A DNA stretch of 64,000 bases from Lyophyllum atratum (GCA_014905825.1 JACGCN010000040.1:248001-312000), one strand, 5' to 3'; counted from the stretch's first letter, positions 12,299-23,849 are shown. Notes: generated by a model from the sequence alone, not told the origin. Numbers and translations are program-made.

Positions 12299-13064
12299 TT
12301 AGATGATACTGAAGCAGCTGAGAGCGGCGAAATTGACGGGAGAATTGGGGCGCGTGACGGGGCTGGAAGGGCGCGAAAAGAATTCTATGATTGGGGAGCG
12401 GGGAAAGGGGCGGATGATGGTGTGGGTAGTGGTGGGCTCGTCGTCATTGGCCCCATCCTCTATTTTGTCGACAGTTGCGCTCGGCGTCGTAACTTCTTCG
12501 AGAGTGGAAGAGGCTGAAGAATTAGTGGATGGTGTCGTAGAATTAAGGAGTGAATCATTGTTGCTTGAGGCTGAGTCGCTCTCGAGGTCAGAAGTACTAG
12601 GCGAGCTGTAGGCGGACGATGCTTGGAAGGAGTCGGTGCTGTCCGAGGACTGAACACGACGATGCTAAGTGACACGATCGTCAGCGGTTGAGGTGTGGCA
12701 GAGAGTAGAAATACATACTCTGCTTTTCGAAATATCATACCGTTGGGCATCCATGGCTTCAAGACGGACGGAGGAACTGGACTCATAGAGGCCCGAAAGG
12801 ACCTCGTGTAAGGACTCTTCGATGCTCGCGTAAGAGTCTGTATCGACGAAGGAGCCGCTGGATGTAGGCGTCAAGTCTAGGAAGGTGACTGTGTCATGGG
12901 GCTGGGACACTTCATCATGACCAGAAGTCGCCCGAGTGTCTATGCTGATAGCGGAGAGCTATAGGCAAGTGAGAAGAGAATACTGGAGGCAGTAGCAAGG
13001 GACTCACCGAGCTCTTAGAACGATCAAACCGTTGGGAATCCATGGCTTCGAGTTGGTAAGGCAT
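12299..13064 (-). CDS. Small serine-rich protein
   Basis: Three exons (13064-13008, 12958-12719, 12664-12299) with clean GT-AG introns of 49 and 54 bp join to 220 codons. The sequence is Ser/Thr-rich and acidic with no recognised domain. A short motif occurs twice, LEAMDSQRFDRSKS at the N-terminus and LEAMDAQRYDISKS around residue 85, each immediately before an intron, suggesting an ancient exon-end duplication. The C-terminus is RPFPRSPIIEFFSRPSSP-like with several possible proline-directed phosphosites. It is divergent from the next small gene across 481 bp. Function unknown. Confidence 0.65.
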
Positions 13065-13545
13065 ATTGTTTATGATGCAAAAAAGCGTAGGCAAGGAAAG
13101 CTCTGCAAGTAGAATGAGAGGGGGTGCGGAAGTTAATGACTTTATCTCGGAGGTTCACCCCGAATTTATATGTCGCGACTGTGGCCAGAAGGGTGGTGTA
13201 CCATTGTCCAGCTTTGAGTGATGGCGAACGCTGGCCAGTGAAGTTCTGTGGGGATCGTCCGGGCTTTGACCTTGGCCAGACCAAATCGAGAGGACAGTGG
13301 GTGCTGAGAAGGCCCATGCAATCAAAGCGACGCTGGCCACGATGGCTTTTTCCGGAGGACTCCACTGCTGCTGGCCCAAGCTATATTGCGTTCAAGTGGC
13401 ACGCGACAATAGCATGGCCACACAGTGTCGCCGCAGTCGGATGGCGGGTTATAAAGATCGCTGAATTGAGAGCCGTGGTTTGCAAACCTTCATCTTATTC
13501 TCCCATCCTCGTGGTCCGGAGCAAGGTCATCCTTATTCAAAGCAA

Positions 13546-13927
13546 ATGGCCAAAACCAATGCTGTTGCTCGCCCAGCGACAGCCTGCCCTCCCCTTAGGA
13601 AGGTACATACACTCCGTTCGCTTGCGCAGACGGATATCCTGAGGATATTGATAGACCGTGTCGTCTCCTTCCGTTACACCATCTGCGGCGGCAGAACCAG
13701 ATACTTTCACGGAAGAGTTACAACTTCAAGCCGCTGTGGCTAGAGATTCAGATACGGGTGTCGTTTCAGAGAGGTGGATGCATGTCGTAATGCGGCGAGA
13801 GACTCTCCAGCAAGCAGTGGGTAGGATCGTGCATGTAGAGCGTGTAAGCGTCCTCGAACGACTATGATTCACGAGTGTTAATTTTACTGTGCAGATTGGT
13901 GGCAGCATCAAGAGCACGCCTCAATGA
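13546..13927 (+). CDS. Small unknown protein, 92 aa
   Basis: Three exons (13546-13602, 13655-13843, 13895-13927) with good donors (GTACAT, GTAAGC) close in frame to 92 codons. The protein starts MAKTNAVARPATACPP. It has a Ser/Ala-rich N-terminus and one probable amphipathic helix in the second exon (MRRETLQQAVGRIVHVER), and it ends a few residues after the last junction. No family recognised. An opposite-strand frame of 77 codons at 13862-14095 competes weakly; I prefer this model because of its three consistent junctions. Confidence 0.45.
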
Positions 13928-14326
13928 GTCGATGATGATCTTCGATTTGGTGTGGGCCCATGGTATGGGTATACTAAGTTCTTCGCCGAGTACCGATGAA
14001 TAAAATCGGATGTAATACAGAGTGGAGAAGCGCGAGTGAGAATCAGAGGCCTGCACAAAAAAGGGCGTGAGTTTACAGTGGTTTTTTCGCGACATCCGGC
14101 GCAGGGCTCTACTGAGATGGAAGCACTGTTCAGCTGGCGGTCGGTGAGCGATTTGCGAAAATTGTGTAGTTCGCCGTGAGTGCGTGTTGATCGAAGTCAG
14201 CGTCCAACTTGTTGGACTTGATCACAACAAAGCAAACATTGTGGAATTCTCATCTATTATCCTCATTCGCTCGCTCGTTGTCAACATCTTCCCCCGCAAC
14301 GCACACAACGAATAGCTTCATAGTAC

Positions 14327-14944
14327 ATGTCTACAGGCAGGTTGCCTGAATCGTTCACCAGCCTATATCGTCTGTGTCTGCGAGCCTCGTCTGCTTCAGT
14401 TCTTCACCACGGGGTAGCTTCTGCAAATCTTCGACGACTCCTTCGGCCCGCATTCGATGCTGCTGCCGATGTAACGAAGCGACTCCAAGACGCGCCTCAA
14501 AGCGCAATCGAGCAGGCAGAACTCAAGGCTTGGTTGAATACATGGGAAAGGAGAAGCAAGTCATCATCATTTCCTTGTACCGATGATCATCACTAACAAG
14601 TGTCTTCAGTGGACAACACGCTTGCTCTCCTATACACTTCCTCGCAATCTCGGGGACTGCCCCATAAACTCACGCGGAACCTTGGCTTCTTGGTTCTGGC
14701 CGAACATCAACGACTCGTCAAACACCATCCCCAAAAAGCTTGGGAGCCACAGATACGTTCTCCCCATGCACCACCTAAACCGCTTGACCCCAGAAAAGAA
14801 GAAAGAAAACAAAGGTTGGAGGATTTCGTGACTAATGCATGGGCACCCATAAGTCGAGTCGTGAAGTTGGCAGAGGGGAGAGATGGTGTCACAATGGGGC
14901 GGATATCGTTCGCCACGATGAGTCGGAGGCGAAGGTTTAAATAA
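14327..14944 (+). CDS. LYR-motif (Complex1_LYR-like) protein
   Basis: Two exons (14327-14555, 14610-14944) join to 187 codons. The intron has a GC-AG boundary (GCAAGT donor, CTAAC branch point, TTCAG acceptor). The N-terminal SFTSLYRLCLRASS carries the Leu-Tyr-Arg tripeptide at the start of helix 1, as in LYRM proteins, small mitochondrial adaptors for Fe-S delivery, respiratory-complex assembly or mitoribosome assembly. The rest (NTLALLYTSSQSRGLPHKLT, then basic C-tail SRRRRFK) fits a matrix protein longer than the minimal LYRM. The exact subfamily is not recognised. Confidence 0.65.
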
Positions 14945-15423
14945 TCATACCCGCCCAGGCTGCCCCGTTGGGTAAGGCGCCATCCACACTTTTGGTATGT
15001 AAATTGTGGTCTTGTTTACTCTCCACGATTACATCCTCGCTGATGCTGGGGGCGGTTTAGCCATGCCGTTCAACCATGAAGCGCGTTTGATGTCAACGAA
15101 GTTCCTCTTGAATGTCCGCGGGTATCGTCAGGCACATGTCGATATACTACTGTTTCACAGATTTCCGGCCCATCTGGCAGCCAGCTTATCTCAAGGCGGT
15201 ACGAGTGCTCCCATCATAGTTCTGCATCAGCCCTCTACGCTTCCATTTCTCGAGTTAGCATCAAACCCGCAGCATAACACCGTGACTCCTGATCTTTGCG
15301 GAGTATGATCTGCTAAATCTCTTCACGATGGACCTTTTCGAGCCAGGTCAAACACCTCCTGAATGTCGATGATGGATTCAGTCCGAGTCCCATCAAGCCT
15401 GGATCACTACAAGTCCCCATCAT

Positions 15424-15467
15424 CACGTGTGTATACGGCGCTAGACCTCCGAGCTCCCAAATATAAA
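15424..15467 (+). promoter_or_regulatory. CACGTG and TATAAA upstream of acidic protein gene
   Basis: CACGTG at 15424-15429 and TATAAA at 15462-15467 lie about 160 and 120 bp before the ATG at 15587. They are followed by a pyrimidine-rich leader (15495-15550), typical of strongly expressed fungal promoters. The rest of 14945-15586 shows no gene. Confidence 0.45.
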
Positions 15468-15586
15468 GTACCGCGCACTTTTATCGTGCTCTTCATTATC
15501 TTTCTCTTCACTTTCCTCCTGTGTTTCTTTCTCCTTCACCCTACTTCTAATTCCTTCGTTCATCCCCCGAAACACGCACTATCATA

Positions 15587-16271
15587 ATGTCTTCTTCCGT
15601 CGCCTCTACTTCTTCCGCCAACCTCACCCGCAAGGCGTCGAAGAACCCAGGGCTCGCTCTTAATCTCACCAATGAGATTCCTGGAAAATCAACTCTGGAG
15701 GTATGTAATGATTTACTGTCTACATCCATCTCCTAATCATATTTTGCGTATAGTATGCTGTCGAGCACCGTCGTCCATCCGCCATCCACTCCCTTTCCAA
15801 TACACCTGAATTGGAGCCGGACTGGAATAGCGACGACGATTCATCCGAATACGGAGACGACGACGACGCCCAGTATGTTTACATTACGTCCGATAGCCCT
15901 TTCTACCGTGGCCCTTCTTCCCCTCGCACATCTTCCTTCCTCTCCTTCACTGGATTCCCATTCGCTTGTGATGCCCTTGCAGAGGAAGACCCGTTGTTTG
16001 CCCAATCACCTAGGGTTCTCTTCGACGAGGAGCTGCAGCCCGAGTCTAAGAACGGCACCCGTGTCGTTGTCGTGAACGCAGAGTTAGCAGAGAATATGGA
16101 TTCGCGATCAACTCCTGAATGGAACCTGCTGGAGGTTGATGGGTCCTTAGACCAAGCTAAACCAACACGGACTACTGTCGAGACGAACAGCGGGGTAAGC
16201 TGAATAGCGCATGTCTATGTGATTTTTTGACGAATGACCCTTCTCACCAGGCATTGCGGCACTATTACTGA
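15587..16271 (+). CDS. Acidic unknown protein, about 191 aa
   Basis: Three exons (15587-15700, 15754-16194, 16251-16271) join to 191 codons. If the last intron is retained, a stop at 16201-16203 gives 187 codons. The N-terminus is Ser/Thr-rich (MSSSVASTSSANLTRKASKN). A conserved-looking junction ends in EYAVEHRRPSAIHSLSN, followed by an acidic cluster (SDDDSSEYGDDDDA) and a region with aromatic residues (YVYITSDSPFYRGPSS). No domain recognised. The preceding TATA box and pyrimidine leader suggest a well-expressed gene. Confidence 0.65.
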
Positions 16272-16610
16272 AGGCCTCGACCTCCACCTAGCACTTCGTT
16301 TTGATATGTGTATTTTGCTTTGGCTGTGAGCGCCACGTTACATTGGTACTTACATACATGGTTTAACTTATTCCTTGGCTTCCTCGAACTCATTTGAACA
16401 TATTTACCTTTTCGGTGCTGCTCATGAATCGCCTAAGCGTGCTAGGAATGAGGCAAGTGGCTCGAATAAGTATCACACACGTTACACTAGAACCAAAAAC
16501 ACCCCACCCAAAAGAAGAGTACACCTGGTCGGCTCTTAGGACTCTATGAACTAACATGATGGCTCCTCAGTAACGCCTGGGGTCAGGAATATTATCGACG
16601 TCTGTCATTC

Positions 16611-18963
16611 TCAGAGCGATCTGTCTATCCTCTTTCTCCAGATTTCGCCTCGCAGCATCAGGGCTACAATCGGCAGAAAGGTGACGATACTCGAGAGGGG
16701 TTGAGAGGGGGAGAGACTGGACTGAATAAGGATACACACCATATGGCCGTAAATACCGTGAACGACCACTGAAACCCGATCTTGTTTGGCGCACATGGCA
16801 CAGTCAGTTTCGCCATAACTAGAAAGAGAACATAGAGCGCATTACACGTTCGCCAAATGGAATTCTAAGGACACGTGAAAGAGATCAGCACATATGGCAA
16901 CTTGAAGGTGATACCATCCGTAACCCACGAATAAAATCCTAGCGTAAGCCCAAAAATTTGCCGGAAGAAGCTGTACAGGTCCAGCGATTAACAGATACAC
17001 GCAACTGAAATAACACACGTACTTGAAACACTGGCTGACGTCGTTGCTGCGAGATCTGTAGCAATCGCTGCAGCTATATGTATAACAAACCGAGCTGATA
17101 ATTTGCACTTGAGAGTGATCAGAATTTACCAAGAGGGCCCTGTGAGCATGCGCGCATACATGGACACGTATGAGCCTCTTACCTCCGAAGCATGCGACAG
17201 CTTCGACGGCATCAGCGCCTGTAGGATCCAAACACGGTCTAATTTTACCCACCCATGCCAATACACGGTGCGATGAATGTCGTGGCAAAGTGTATCGTTA
17301 AACCATCTGTGTACATGTTCAATTGTCGGACCAGGCAGGACACAAGAAACGTACATCTATTGATTTGAGGAATCAAACCCTTAGCTACAACAAGTTGTTT
17401 TCCGGAAGACGAAAGACACACATGAGCAAGCCGACTGGGACAGTGATTGCGCCAGTCCAGATACCCTGGAGCCGAATCTCAGCCGGCACAGAAGCGCCAT
17501 CCGTTAAGGCCCTTTTACGAGCGCGCTGCATCATGGCGTCCGTGACAGGGCTAGAACATAATTCCCCCAGTGAACTGTCCAATCCGGTCAGCCACTAGAA
17601 CGCAGGCAAGTTCAGGGGAGCACTTACGCCCCGACTAGAAGACTGATCCCATTTGCTAGACTGTTGTAGGCATCGAGTTCAGGCTATATCACTTAACTAT
17701 GGGAATGGCACTTACCCGTTGCGCACAGTATCGAATTGGTATATCTTTGTAAAGAGGGTCGCAACCGTCAGCGCTGGTTCAATTGAAGCAAATCCATATG
17801 TGACCGCGCTATATAAGTATGAGCAGGGTAAGTAATTAGTTGATAGAGGAACATACTAATAGAGCGCAGGGAATGTGACAGATGGATATTTGAGCATACT
17901 GAATGGCTTCACCAGAAAGTCATGCAGCTTGAGTCGGCGCGAAGCAGGCCTTTCAAGGTCGATTATCCAGAGCCTATTTAGGTACGTTTTGGTGGTCATG
18001 GGAGGCGCGATGAAAGGTTCCCCGGCGAAAGTTGTGAGGTGTTCCTGTTTAGACGAAGATTCTTCGCCATCGTCAAATTCAGGGGTTTTCATTTCTGTAT
18101 CGTTGTCGTATGGCCGGTCGAAGAGTGTCTCTGGCATAAAGAATAAGCAAATCACAAAAATGGCACCTACAAAGAAGGTTTGTGGTCAACTTCAGATATT
18201 TTAGTCACAGTATGAACACACCGTTCAAGATAGACCCGACCCAGAAGCACCACCTCCAGCCGAGGTTCCGGGCGACATATCCACCAACCTCATGGGCAGT
18301 AAATCAGACCAGCCCTTCAAGTTATGGGGCACGGCTCACGATGGGTGCGAGGTGTGCTCCGTTTGTCAACATCAGTGTGAAAATTCCCATGGCCTTCCCT
18401 CTTTCATGCATGAAGAAAACATCCACAACCGTGCCTGCGCCGAGTCCGAACGCTGCCGATTGACCAAACCCATTAAACGCACGGGCCAGGACTAATGTGC
18501 CATATGTTTTCGCCTTCGCACACCCCAAGGCGGAAGCAAATCCAATGAAAGCAGACAGGAGATAGGCTGGCCTTCTCCCATATACATTGGCAAATGGAGT
18601 GAACGCTAGCGGCCCGAGTGCCCCCATTCCAATGGTCACTGTCGTTCGATAGGTGCCAGTGACGGGTGCGATATTGAATTCGGCAGATAGAGGAACGACG
18701 GCAGGGTTGATAATGGCAACATTTAAGTTTGAAATGAAGGCCAACAAGGATACTTGCGCGAGGATCGTGTATCTCAGCCACTGGTGAAGAGGGCGAAATC
18801 ATCAATGCATGCAAGTTGAAGTTAAGTCATGGAGAGGTGTTACGTTAGGATAGTTAAGGGGATCATAGGGTAACGTGGTGGGCTGTGGAAGAAGTGGGAG
18901 GCCTGTATGATCAACCTTGAGAGGGTGTAGCCTGATATGCCTTGCACTCTGGTCTTTCGACAT
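16611..18963 (-). CDS. MFS transporter, DHA1-like (copy 2)
   Basis: Close paralogue of the transporter at 6.7-9.1 kb, with the same intron positions. The start (MSKDQSARHIRLHPLKVDHT) differs, but DPLNYPNW, the FANVYGRRPAYLLS loop, FFMPETLFDRP, SSVCYTYSCSDCYRSRS and IGFQWSF are all present. Frames are open through every junction I followed, so the gene appears intact. Two acceptors are GAG rather than the usual C/TAG (near 18290 and 16685). The C-terminus is short (RGEIWRKRIDRSL). The predicted 2-nt exon is present, but a GTGTCT donor two bases downstream could bypass it. The two copies face each other across 7.5 kb that holds unrelated genes. Confidence 0.88.
17355..17356 (-). other. Predicted 2-nt microexon of MFS copy 2
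   Basis: AT flanked by TAG (17359-17357) and a GTACGT donor (17354), in the same position as in copy 1. The upstream intron (17421-17357) is also 65 bp. Inclusion gives Leu-Ile-Tyr-Gly. Alternatively, donor slippage by two bases would give Leu-Met-Tyr-Gly without it. Confidence 0.5.
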
Positions 18964-19503
18964 GGTGCTGCTCGCTGCGGCAAATTTGGATGGGTGACTG
19001 ATTCAAGTCAAGTGCCTCTGGAATACGAACAGCTTATCCGCTCGGAGCACCGTGGAAGCCAACCTTTTTCGCATCCCACGAGAAGGACATTTCAAAATAC
19101 GGGCCAATGGTGAAATAACCAAGTTCTAAATGCGGTTTATCAAGTTACAAGGAAGTTTGTTGGTAATTTTTTTTTGAATGACCACGGGACATGCCGCCCC
19201 GTTCTCCGAGAACATAACAAAATAAGTACTATGTTCCAAACCATCAGCCCGGCCATGATCGCGCTACATGTAGTAGAGCATGAAGCTAGTGCGACAAAAT
19301 CACTCGCCTCCAACGGCAGCTCCAGAAATTACGACCGTGACGCTACCAAGACATGATTTTTTTTAAAGAACCGATCCTAGATGGAGCATCAGGTTGCATT
19401 TGCTTCCGCTTCCCTCTCTCCATGTCAATCCAGAAGATACATGGTTGCATAAATGTAAGCCAAAAGAAATTTACTTTGTGACTCTTGATACAAGGATTAC
19501 AGA
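18964..19503. other. Intergenic, MFS copy 2 promoter and kinase 3' flank
   Basis: 540 bp with A/T runs (19171, 19365) and no supported gene. It holds the upstream region of MFS copy 2 and the 3' flank of the broken kinase gene. Confidence 0.4.
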
Positions 19504-19975
19504 TTAAGCGAACGAGTCTGATGTGCGTAGGATATCCTCGAAATCGCCAATCATCATCTTGTCAGGTTTCAACTCTAGACCCATCAGCTCCCGGAATTGG
19601 GTTGAGGAAGGCGCCATATCACGCTCATCCCATTGCACATCCTCTGGGCGTAGCATGGCCGTCAAGCGACTGACAACCTCGTCGACTGTAGGACGATGGG
19701 CACGCTCGGTGGACCAACAACTCTCCATCAAAGACCAGATGTCCTCTGTGAGTCCCCAAGCACTCCAGCTAGGACTCGATGCCTCAGGCCGCAGGGGTTG
19801 CTTGCCTTGACTGACTGCCATGTTAACCATGCCTTCAATTTGAATCTCATCGAACGGTCGTTTTCCTGCGAGAATCTGGACATGGTTAACTACCATAAAG
19901 ATGGACGGTGTCAACGTTCTGGCCTACCTGGTAGGCAACGCAGGCCCAAGCATAGATGTCGGTGGCTTTAGTATT

Positions 19976-20335
19976 AGTGACAGTCAAAGCGGACGATTCG
20001 GGAGGATTTAAAACACGATTCGATAATAGATTTACTCATGATTTAGACCCATGAATGTTGCATGAATGATGCTTGAATCGTGTCTGAATCATGCTTAACT
20101 TTGACCGCCCGGATTCACGAAGGATTTACTCCCTCCATTCATATTGTTTATGTGGGTCAAGCAAGAAAGAGGACATTTGAATCGGATTCAGCATGTCGAA
20201 GCGCCTCCGGAGGCGCTTCAACGATTCATGCACGATTCAAGTTTCCCACGATTCACGCAGGTTTTGGATTCATCCTGAATCCGTGTCTAAATCAAATCCT
20301 TGAATCCGTCCGAATCGTCCGCTTTGACTGTCACT
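19976..20335. mobile_element. 360 bp MITE with 3-bp TSD
   Basis: Perfect inverted ends of at least 25 bases (AGTGACAGTCAAAGCGGACG... and its complement at 20335), flanked by ATT on both sides (19973-19975, 20336-20338). No coding capacity. The interior is built of degenerate GATTCA/TGAATC words and holds a 22-base perfect palindrome at 20198-20219. A three-base TSD suggests a PIF/Harbinger-type parent, but the family is not certain. It sits in a kinase coding exon. Confidence 0.85.
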
Positions 20336-21973
20336 ATTCTTCACGTCATCGTCGATCTCCGGGCGTAGAATCTCGGGTGCTCGAAACCTGGCTGTGCCTC
20401 CCTCCGACGACAATGAGGTTAGGGATGTCCATGCCCTGAGTTTAGTTTCGTCGGAGATACCAGAGATCCCAAAGTCGGCAACATAAGCTCTTCCCGAATC
20501 ATAGACTAGAATATTTAGCTGTATGATCCATATGTTAGCGAGGAGTTACATTGAACAATGCATTATGGTATGTACCCCTTTTAGATCCCCGTGTATAACC
20601 CCTAGCCCATGTAAAAATTGGAGCCCTCGGGCTATGTCAAGTAGCTACAGAAATTTTGGTTAACATGGTTCTTTTACAGATATTACCATGGGTGAGCCCA
20701 CATACCAAAAGTACACGATTTGAAGTTGGATGGTTTTCAAGATATTGAACGACTGTGCCATGTTTCATCCAGGGAGCGATGAACGCAAAGTCGCCGTTGA
20801 AGCGATATACTCCGTAGAAGGGAAGAAGGTTGGGATGCGATAACTGACCCCAAAGGATAGATTCTTTCACCAATGCCTTGAGATAAGTCATGAGTCTTGG
20901 TTTACGAAGATAAGGACTGGAGCGGAAGGTACCTTCAACCAAAGCCCCTCTTGGGATTCCGGATTCAAACCTGATTTGACGACCTTCAAGCACACTGGCT
21001 GGCCCCGAAATGTTCCCTTGTAGATGCGAGAAAAGGCTCCGCCGGTCAGTTGTCCTCCAACAGAGGTTACATCTTTCAATTCGTAACGCGTAGGATATAG
21101 GCTCGATCTCCCAGAAAGCCACTGCATCACAAGGATAAGTTGGCGGTGGAAGCCTGGTGGAAGCGCTTCAAGGCTATCCATGAGCTAACGGCATTCATGA
21201 AAATCTCATCGATATCTTTTTTGAGGTGGTGCAACATACCCATTGAAATGTATCTAGGAGTCGCTGAGCACGTGTATTCCGACATGCCAGAAGTCGTTTG
21301 AACTCCTCCTTATTTCGGAAGACTGCTTCGAGCCTTTCGACCAAGGCTTCAATCTAAGGCCGATTATGTTAGTAGGAGGGTTATTCGTCATTTGACGAGA
21401 CTGACCTTTGGGTCCACATGGTCCAAGTCTACTGGCGCTATTCCGTATACCAGGGGTTTCCCCTCCACTCCTGCCGACTGTAGCTCATCAAAGCTATCAC
21501 CGACATCAAGGATCGGACTCTCATATGGCATTCTAAATCATTTCTCAGTCCTGGCGAATACTCGAGGAGACACGTTCACTGACCCAGCATTTGGCGAAAG
21601 AATAGGGTCTGCCAATGTCATATTAACTTGTGGACTATCCTCTGATTCGGTTTGAGTAAGTTATAAACGCTGTCCCGAAAGAAGATAATCTCACGCAGAG
21701 TTCGCGGAGGTGAGCTGAGGAGATTTGCAGCCCGTAAGTCCGCTTCAAGTTCTTCAAGACGCCGTAACCTCATCTCAAGGTCACCTCGGGGTGGGAAACT
21801 GTTTGAGCCCGTGCGAAGCTTCTGAACGGCTTGTCTGTCTTGGGCACGGGTGGAGGTGTCCTATAAGTACCAGACATTAATCTAGCGGGGTCGTTTCCAC
21901 ACGCAAAATGTGTCTTACCGTGACTTCATTTGCTGCCGTACGGCAATTGTTCTCGTATTCTTGAGCCACTTCT

Positions 21974-23200
21974 AGGCTTTCAAAGTCCGGTCCGGTTCGG
22001 TTTTTGGCCCATTTTGGCCGCAACCGCAACCGGAACCGGTTGGCAAACTTACGAGGAAGATCCGACCGACGACCGAACTGTGTTCAACCGGTCGTTACCG
22101 GTCGCATCAACATCGACGACCGGTTTGGACCGGTTGCGACTGGACCCGGTTGCAACCAGTCGCAGTCGGTCTCAACCGGTTGCGACCAATGACATTACTC
22201 ACTTTATTCAGCCGAAAATCTACTCAGAGCACAAATGTAATTGAATGTAACACATATATTGATGAGTACATAGTACAGTAGAGCCCGTATTCTAGTTAGA
22301 TGAATAAGAAGGACTTGCACTATGATTCATGTGTTGAGATCCCGAAGACGATGACGAGCGGCGCAAAATGTTCACTTGATAGGGGCATGGTTGAGGGAGG
22401 TGGCAGCAGTCGTGGTTGGTGGCAGCGGTTGGGTGATGTGGCAGCGGTCGGGCGACGTGGCGGGCTTTTGAGCCAGCAGTGGCGCCCGGGTGAACGGTGA
22501 CGTGGCGACACTCGGCGCCGGGGATCGTTGGATGATGTGGTGGTGGTCGTGCGTTGTCGGGTGACATGGCGGTCGTGCATTGTGGTGGCGGGCTGCACCA
22601 GGCGTGGTCGGGTGACGACAGGTGAGGTGGCGGCTGAGGTTGCGGTCATGAGCTGTGCCGGGCATCGTCGCGTGACGTGGCGGTCAACGGGGGCTTTGAG
22701 GAGTGGAGGGGGGTGTTATGACTCTTGGGTGCTGTCTCCAGATGGTTAGAGACAAACGGGTAGTGGGTACGAAGACGTACCTTGTGGCTCTCCCCCAGCT
22801 GGGGTCTGCCCTGGTTGCCTCCCCTGCCATCCTTCACTCCTTCGCTCCTTCGTTTTGTCGTTGTCACCGGGGTAGCCTAGAGGGCTTGCGAGGCACTGTG
22901 TGGTGGGCAGTTGGCCAGTGATGTGGAATGGTCCGCGCCAGGGACGCAACGGCGGTGGTGATGCTGGTGGTGGTGGAAGAAAGTCAACTTGTTTGTGCAT
23001 GCGTACCATGCGACATGTGATCGGTTCTGACCGGTCCTGACCGGTCCTGACCAGTTGTGACACGCCGGCCATTTCCGAGCAACCGCAACCGCCGGCTTTG
23101 GAAATCAGCCGCAACCGCAACCGCAAGTCCGGTTGTTTGCGGTTGCGGTCCGGTCAATTTGCGGTCTTTTCCGGTTGGTGCGACCGGACCTCGAAAGCCT
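21974..23200. mobile_element. 1,227 bp MULE-like element with 10-bp TSD
   Basis: Flanked by a perfect 10-base direct repeat AGCCACTTCT (21964-21973 and 23201-23210). The ends form an imperfect inverted repeat (AGGCTTTCAAAGTCCGGTC versus AGGCTTTCGAGGTCCGGTC). Subterminal regions are packed with ACCGGT/CCGGTT words, and the centre (about 22400-22700) repeats a GTGACGTGGCGG-like word. No transposase frame is visible, so it is non-autonomous. The 9-11 base TSD class points to Mutator-like transposition. Removing it restores the kinase exon frame (AMIEVA then QEYENNC). Confidence 0.85.
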
Positions 23201-23812
23201 AGCCACTTCTATCATAGCACTGAATTTCTTCATCCCGATGACAGATTTTTTCCTTGCCGCTTGTTTCCCCACCTGATCCACAACAAGCTGGACAAGACTG
23301 GCAAGTCGAGTCTTAGCCGGTGCATAAAAGGAAAGAATGATGCCTCGTAACTCACTGACTGCACGTCCCAACATGCTCGTAAAACTCCCTGTCGGAGAAC
23401 ATTGGATTGAACCGTCGTAGTTCTTCCACCGCCCCAGCAAGATTGGCTCCGGCAGCGATGAGGCGGGAAGCTATTTCGCTTGGCTTGTATGTGGTACATC
23501 GACCCAAAGTAAAGAGTTCCACCGCAAATTTTGGGCTGATTCGGATACCACTTGCCGAAGATGTCACGGTGCTGAATGCTTTTTTATGACTTGTCATTGG
23601 GAATGAGGGGTGGAGAAAGGAGTATCAGTGTGTGCAGATTGAAGGAAATTTACGCCTGTATTTGAACATAGAGCTGAGGCCTAGGGACGTGACAGGGATT
23701 CCGAATGAAGAACAACAAAACCGATTGGAAGTCATTGCTTGCAATGTGAGAACAAGAAGGTTCACTTACATACAAGTTACTCGGACGGGCTGGCTAGTTA
23801 TCGTTGGTGATT

Positions 23813-23829
23813 GATCGATCGATCGATCG
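23813..23829. repeat. GATC microsatellite
   Basis: Four tandem GATC units directly upstream of the 1,064 bp transposon. Confidence 0.8.
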
Positions 23830-23849
23830 GCATCGGAAGCAAGTTGAAG

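Larger units (their letters stand above)
19504..23597 (-). pseudogene. Ser/Thr (TKL-like) kinase gene broken by two transposons
   Basis: A large basidiomycete-type kinase gene on the minus strand. The upstream exon (ATG at 23597) encodes a helical N-domain. A second block (ATG possible at 21531) leads into the kinase domain: glycine loop GGQLTGGAFSRIYKG, catalytic Lys in VCLKVV, HGDLKG catalytic loop with LNILV, DFGISG, GTARFRAPEIL, and the C-lobe TDIYAWACVAYQ...RPFDEI. The core residues are all present, so it was once an active kinase. Lesions: a 360 bp MITE interrupts the exon between APE and TDIYAW, a 1,227 bp element interrupts an upstream exon, and a one-base frame shift lies near 23370 between FYEH and the VSELRGII frame. 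Exons between 21540 and 21900 do not join cleanly. Splicing out the MITE is conceivable (see findings). Confidence 0.75.

Noticed and set aside
13862..14095. 77-codon minus-strand frame
   Set aside because: It overlaps the plus-strand three-exon model, which has three consistent splice junctions, and it has no junctions of its own.
15006..15308. 100-codon plus-strand frame after the LYR gene
   Set aside because: No motif, no splice context, and atypical composition for coding sequence in this region.
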